Shown piece after piece: positions 60,028-64,000 of a stretch of 64,000 nt of DNA. Both the position numbers and the translations under genes were made by a program. The notes under the pieces were generated by a model. It saw only the letters and a list, made by a program, of their open reading frames with translations. It was not told the DNA's origin and made no database searches. Where the stretch lies: positions 20,959,073 through 21,023,072 of the forward strand of contig OW203767.1 in assembly GCA_934045905.1 (NCBI GenBank). The letters are read 5' to 3'. The stretch's first letter is position 1; each line of letters begins with the position of its first letter. The stretch comes from Leuctra nigra (taxonomy: Eukaryota > Arthropoda > Insecta > Plecoptera > Leuctridae).

Positions 60028-60670
60028 GTGATCCTCTTCAACTTGGTCTGCTCCGCCTTCTCTGTCTGATGTTGAAGTTGATGTTGTTTGTTGCAGTTGT
60101 GGACGCCGATGAACGTGATCCTCTTCAACTTGGTCTGCTCCGACTTCTCTGTCTGATGTTGATGTTGTTGTTGCAGTTGTGGACGCCGATGAACGTGATC
60201 CTCTTCAACTTGGTCGGCTCCGACTTCTCTGTCTGATGTGTTGATGTTGTTTGTTGCAGTTGTGGACGCCGATGAACGTGATCCTCTTCAACTTGGTCTG
60301 CTCCGACTTCTCTGTCTGATGTTGATGTTGTTTGTTGCAGTTGTGGACGCCGATGAACGTGATCCTCTTCAACTTGGTCTGCTACTTCTCTCTCTGATGT
60401 GTTGATGTTGTTTGTTGCAGTTGTGGACGCCGATGAACGTGATCCTCTTCAACTTGGTCTGCTCCGCCTTCTCTGTCTGATGTTGATGTTGATGTTGTTT
60501 GTTGCAGTTGTGGACGCCGATGAACGTGATCCTCTTCAACTTGGTCTGCTCCGACTTCTCTGTCTGATGTTGATGTTGTTGTTGCAGTTGTGGACGCCGA
60601 TGAACGTGATCCTCTTCAACCTGGTCTGCTCCTTCTTCTCTGTCTGATGTGTTGATGTTGTTTGTTGCAG
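60028..60670 (+). repeat. Minisatellite of the opsin splice acceptor and exon start, part 2
   Basis: The rest of unit 17 is followed by seven more decoy units, with exon starts at 60097, 60177, 60260, 60341, 60421, 60508 and 60588. The real acceptor then precedes the complete exon at 60,671. Units 17-21 carry the same private variants, in the same order, as units 11-15: GCCTTC with GTTGAAGTTG, the shortened GTTGTTGTTGCAG, GGTCGGCTCC, and TACTTCTCTCTC. This indicates a six-unit block duplication. Confidence 0.95.
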
Positions 60671-60830
60671 TTGTGGACGCCGATGAACGTGATCCTCTTC
60701 AACTTGGTCTGCTCTGACTTCTCCGTCTCCATCCTCGGCAACCCCTTCGCTCTGATCGCCTCCATGTACCACACCTGGATCTTCGGACGCGTCATGTGCG
60801 TCGTGTATGGGTTCTTCATGTCACTTCTTG
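60671..60830 (+). CDS. Ciliary opsin (pteropsin type), exon with TM2 to TM3
   Basis: The exon follows TTGTTTGTTGCAG and ends CTTCTTG before GTGAGC. It is 160 nt: 53 codons plus one base (phase 0 in, phase 1 out), residues 58-111 with the upstream exon. It starts LWTPMNVILFNLVCSDFSV with the conserved TM2 Asp2.50 (residue 73). GNPFALIASMYHTWIFG follows, and then the TM3 Cys (residue 100) that forms the extracellular disulphide. Three residues later Tyr103 sits at the rhodopsin Glu113 position, as in opsins that use the second-loop glutamate as counterion. The pattern is that of arthropod c-opsin. No further exon is visible before the window ends; the retinal lysine would lie downstream. Confidence 0.88.
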
Positions 60831-61265
60831 GTGAGCAAACATAGTTGAGATCATGAGGTCCAAAGTGAACCAACCAACAGAATATAGTTAACAGACCTAT
60901 TGTCCTAGATATTCCTTGTACCGATTACTAAACTCCATTTCACGTAGGAATACTTGATCTTGAAATCGGCAGTCAAGCCATTTTTTAGATTCTATATGGT
61001 GATGCCAAGCTAGGATGACCTTTTGGCCCCTAGATGTCGCCCGCGCTGCGTTCGATGCATTTGAGAGCTATAGCCTATGTGTACTTTGTTGGCTGTGGAT
61101 TTTTTTTGAAAACTGCGGCAAATTGTAAAAATTTTAAAATTTCGTTCTATTTCATCTTTACAGCTTACTTCACACTAGTATCACAAACAAAATCGATGGC
61201 AGATCTGCTATCTGCCTGCCTCTCCCAGCGGGAAAAAGTTTGGCTAGTGCCACATTCTAATATAA
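60831..61265 (+). other. Start of the next opsin intron
   Basis: After the GTGAGC donor I see no further opsin exon. The open frame near 61,034 has no recognisable content. Confidence 0.5.
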
Positions 61266-62110
61266 TACCGGGTGGCCCCAAAAAAAAACGTCCAATGGGC
61301 GAGACAACGCTGGGAAGAAACTACTGCAGATATTAGTCCGAAAATTTCATGGGTTACAACAAACATACCAATGTTTGATGTGTGGAAGTTTCAAAAATAT
61401 TTCTTCTGTAGGGAAAAAGTAACAGCTGTTCAAATTTGGTTGTCGAAAAATTGATTGTACGTAGCTCAAAGAGCGCGCATTCAGAAAAAGTCCAATGGCA
61501 TGGACACCTAGTTTTTCAAAATTACTGATGATATCAGTCTGAAAATTTCAAATATTGTTCAAAACATATGACTATCTATTGTATGCAAATTTCAATACAT
61601 TTGAATCAGTGGAAAAAAAGTTATGGTATCTTGTAATTGAGCTTATAACCAGAAAATACGGGAGATAATTTTACTTCTAAAATTAACAAGTGAAATAAAA
61701 CTTGAGAAATTATCTCTTGTGTATTCTGATTTTTAAGTGCAAATTCTAGAACATAACTTTCGTAACATTGATTCAAATGAGTTGAAATTTTAACACAATC
61801 GATTGTAATGTATTTTGAATAACGTATCAAATTTTCAGCTTGATATCGTCAGCGGTTTTGAGTAAACAGCGTCCCGGCCATTATACTTTTTCTGGACGAG
61901 TGATTTTTGAGATCCGTATAATCGATTTTTCGACAACAAAATTCGAACAGCTGTAACTTTTTTCCTATAAAAGTTATGGTGTTAAAACTTTAAAATATTA
62001 GACCTTAGTATGTTATGTATAATTGGTGTAATTTTCAGCTCGATATGTACAGTGGTTGCGTCACAGTGTTGTCTCGCCCGCTGGACGTTTTTTTTTGGCC
62101 ACCCGGTATA
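61266..62110. mobile_element. TACCGGGTGGCC family (C) element, uninterrupted copy
   Basis: TACCGGGTGGCC at the left and GGCCACCCGGTA at the right are flanked by TA-rich sequence. The 0.84-kb element pairs along most of its length (GGTTGTCGAAAAATTGATTG with its complement near 61,918-61,940). No coding frame. It supplies the reference for the interrupted copy at 24,989-27,132. Confidence 0.75.
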
Positions 62111-62498
62111 TCATTATTCATAATTGATTTTTTACAGTCATTAAAATCGTGTTCAAAATTGAGCTAAATGACTATGATTTTGGATTTCAAGGTCGAACAC
62201 CCTTTGAAAAAGAGTTTAAAAATTTCCGTAATCGTTTGGGGGGGGGGGGGGGGAGGAGGTCTGGAGACTTCCTGCCCTCCACATTGATTATTTATTTTAC
62301 AACACAATATCACTTACAAACCGTCTACAAATATCCGTCGTTGATAAATGATTTGACAGCGTTTAACAAAATTTTATGTCAGTCTTTTATAGTGCAAATA
62401 CATATTTTATAGATTGTTTTGGCGATAAAGAAGAAATTGATCTAAAAGTAATATTTGAGAATGTAGGTTTCTGTGGAAAACTTCCATGGAGTCAGGAT
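62111..62498. other. Intron DNA with a poly-G run
   Basis: A run of sixteen G lies at 62,238-62,253. No gene is seen. Confidence 0.45.
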
Positions 62499-62714
62499 GA
62501 TATGAAGGGATGTGTGTTGTGAAAAATATCCGGCCGAACCGGGGCTCGAACCCGGAACCTCTCTCTTGCCGGACGAGAGCTCTACCAACTGAGCTACCCG
62601 GTCGGACGGACGGACATTAGACACACACACGCCCGGCAAGTGAGAGGTCCCGGGTTCGAGTCCCGGTTCGGTCGGATATTTTTCACACCACACATGCCAT
62701 GATGCCTTCATATC
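62499..62714. repeat. Imperfect inverted repeat containing a tRNA-like unit
   Basis: Arms 62,499-62,572 and 62,632-62,714 pair imperfectly (GATATGAAGG, TGTGAAAAATATCC, CCGAACCGGG.CTCGAACCCG). The right arm has an extra stretch of about ten bases. Each arm includes the tRNA 3' half, and the loop holds the 5' half of a complete tRNA-like unit. The design is the same as at 53,815-53,978, with a different tRNA-like sequence and different flank. Confidence 0.85.
62532..62603 (-). tRNA. tRNA-like sequence (pseudo-tRNA)
   Basis: The minus strand gives GACCGGG TA GCTC AGTTGGTA GAGC and a T arm CCGGG TTCGAGC CCCGG, with intact A- and B-boxes. The acceptor stem has one A-C mismatch and two G-U pairs. 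The anticodon stem has a G-A mismatch, and position 33 is C instead of the universal U, so a functional tRNA is unlikely. Confidence 0.45.
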
Positions 62715-63535
62715 AAAGTAATATATTTGTGGGGCCAAAATCGAAGTTCCTCCACTGGTCCTAGAAAATAGTCATTAGATAACCATATTCTTGAAAATAA
62801 TTAATATCTGTATAGCAATTGTATAGGTATTTATAGTGACTGAAGATTTTGTTCACTATTCATATTTATTTCAAAGATATTGGAAATTCGTTTTTACGTA
62901 GGATAGTCAAGATTATCCTACACCAATATTTACAATTAAAATATTTATGATCTTCTAGCCTTCTATCTTTCAAATGCATATTAATATAATATCACATTGC
63001 TGCTGAATTTGATGAGGTTTACCTTGTCCACTTGCCTCATGTCTGTGGCTAAGTTGATAGAGTAAGTTGATAGAGAGTTGATAGAGTGATAGAGTGTGGT
63101 AAGTTGTATGGACTATGGAGGAGAGCACAATTAAGTAACTTGAGCAAACTTCTCAAAACTTACATTAGTTCTATGCGATTAACGGAACATATTGTAGCAA
63201 GTGAATCCTTCCAAAATTATGCCAGACTGACGAAAACTATAACTCAAATTAGTTACCTATTCCTGAATTAGTTTACGTCCATCAAGTTAACACAACTCAG
63301 TGATGCACTAATTATATTTCCACCCCCCCCCCCCCCTTCCCCTTTCTCACAAAATTATGCGCATTGCCTCTTTCTTGTCTGATGGGCAAATGTAAATTTC
63401 CGACCCCCAAAAACTATGGGCAGTTAGCAGAGCCCGGTCCTGTAACAGTAGCTGTGCTCAAATAACAATTTGAGAAATTATCTCTGTGGTCTGATTTTTT
63501 TTTAAATATTCGTATGCCGTTTGATAGGTGTATGA
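62715..63535. other. Intron DNA, nothing recognised
   Basis: It contains short GTTGATAGAGT reiterations near 63,053-63,090 and a C run at 63,323-63,336. No gene is seen. Confidence 0.4.
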
Positions 63536-63676
63536 TATGGTGAACAAATTTGAATGAATGCTCATGTTCCATAACAATCAATGTTTATTATCATTGAAAT
63601 GAGAGCTCACCTATACTAGAGTGAGACAAGGAGATCGCTTAGACTGTCTTCTGATGGTGCGATCTAACATTTTTTC
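63536..63676 (+). repeat. Dispersed repeat, copy 2
   Basis: It matches 17,684-17,835 closely (GAGTGAGACAAGGAGATCGC, GATGGTGCGATCTAACATTT). Function unknown. Confidence 0.7.
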
Positions 63677-64000
63677 AGACTATCAGATTTATTGAGCCAA
63701 TTGTTCGTAAGGAACAATATAGCGCTAGCCAATCTACTAGAGCTGTACCACAAAACACGATAATCGCCCGTAGACGAGTAACAGGTAATAAAATAGCTAC
63801 ACGAATTATTTTGGAAACCTGAGTAACAGATAATTTACCAAATTTCAGAATGACCATGAACATTCTGACTAAAAAATTACAAATTTACCGTAAAAAATTA
63901 CGAGATCTCCCTATTGATTAAAATATGAATCATCAACAACAACTTCAAAATACAATATTTGCACCAGCTCAAAGGAAATTTTTACGAATATCTTGGGTAC
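63677..64000. other. Window end, nothing recognised
   Basis: AT-rich; no exon or repeat boundary is recognised. Confidence 0.4.

Noticed and set aside
57641..60670. CRISPR-like array
   Set aside because: The repeats are contiguous, with no unique spacers, and the DNA is from a eukaryotic nucleus.
57857..60873. Open frames in the acceptor array (for example repeated VVDADERDPLQLGLL forward, and KRITFIGVHNCNKQ on the minus strand)
   Set aside because: They are other-frame readings of the 80-bp minisatellite. The biologically meaningful frame is the opsin frame, which stops in every unit.

Overview
This is eukaryotic, AT-rich, repeat-laden DNA, almost certainly from an insect; the exact group cannot be fixed from the window. 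Supporting points are spliced genes with GT-AG introns, TATA-type promoters, a TCAGT initiator, a two-domain chitin-binding protein with the CBM14 cysteine pattern, a glycine-rich cuticle-type secreted protein, and a ciliary opsin of the arthropod pteropsin type. A large-genome insect that has kept pteropsin is a reasonable guess (hemipteran is possible, unproven). Coding exons stand out as GC-rich islands.

Layout. 1-6,050: repeats, a GC-rich TATA-containing island at about 3,900-4,130 that looks like a promoter and carries a perfect RFX X-box, then a 28-bp tandem array. 6,084-6,254: an opsin exon (N-terminus and TM1). 60,671-60,830: the next phase-compatible opsin exon (TM2 to TM3). The roughly 54.4-kb intron between them fills most of the window. 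It holds two nested genes: a secreted protein with two CBM14 domains on the minus strand (19,023-21,225) and a small Gly/Tyr/His-rich secreted protein on the plus strand (45,987-47,471). The rest of the intron is mobile DNA: three truncated LINEs, a tRNA-derived SINE family, two Helitron-like families, TIR elements with visible target duplications (TTAA, TAA, 8-bp hAT type, 7-bp), large foldbacks and microsatellites. Later opsin exons, including the one with the retinal-binding lysine, lie beyond the window.

The most unusual object is at about 57,640-60,670. The splice acceptor plus the first 60 bases of the second opsin exon have been amplified into an 80-bp minisatellite of 24 copies directly upstream of the real exon. 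Nearly every copy keeps the AG acceptor, the opsin reading frame and then an in-frame TGA. A 1,044-bp solo LTR with a 4-bp target duplication interrupts the array. The splicing machinery thus meets a ladder of near-identical decoy acceptors before the true one.

Other items worth attention are two loci where tRNA-like sequences are built into inverted repeats (one a perfect 79-bp-arm palindrome), a 3.45-kb element with long terminal inverted repeats and a 7-bp target duplication, and several near-perfect hairpins that could be small-RNA precursors.
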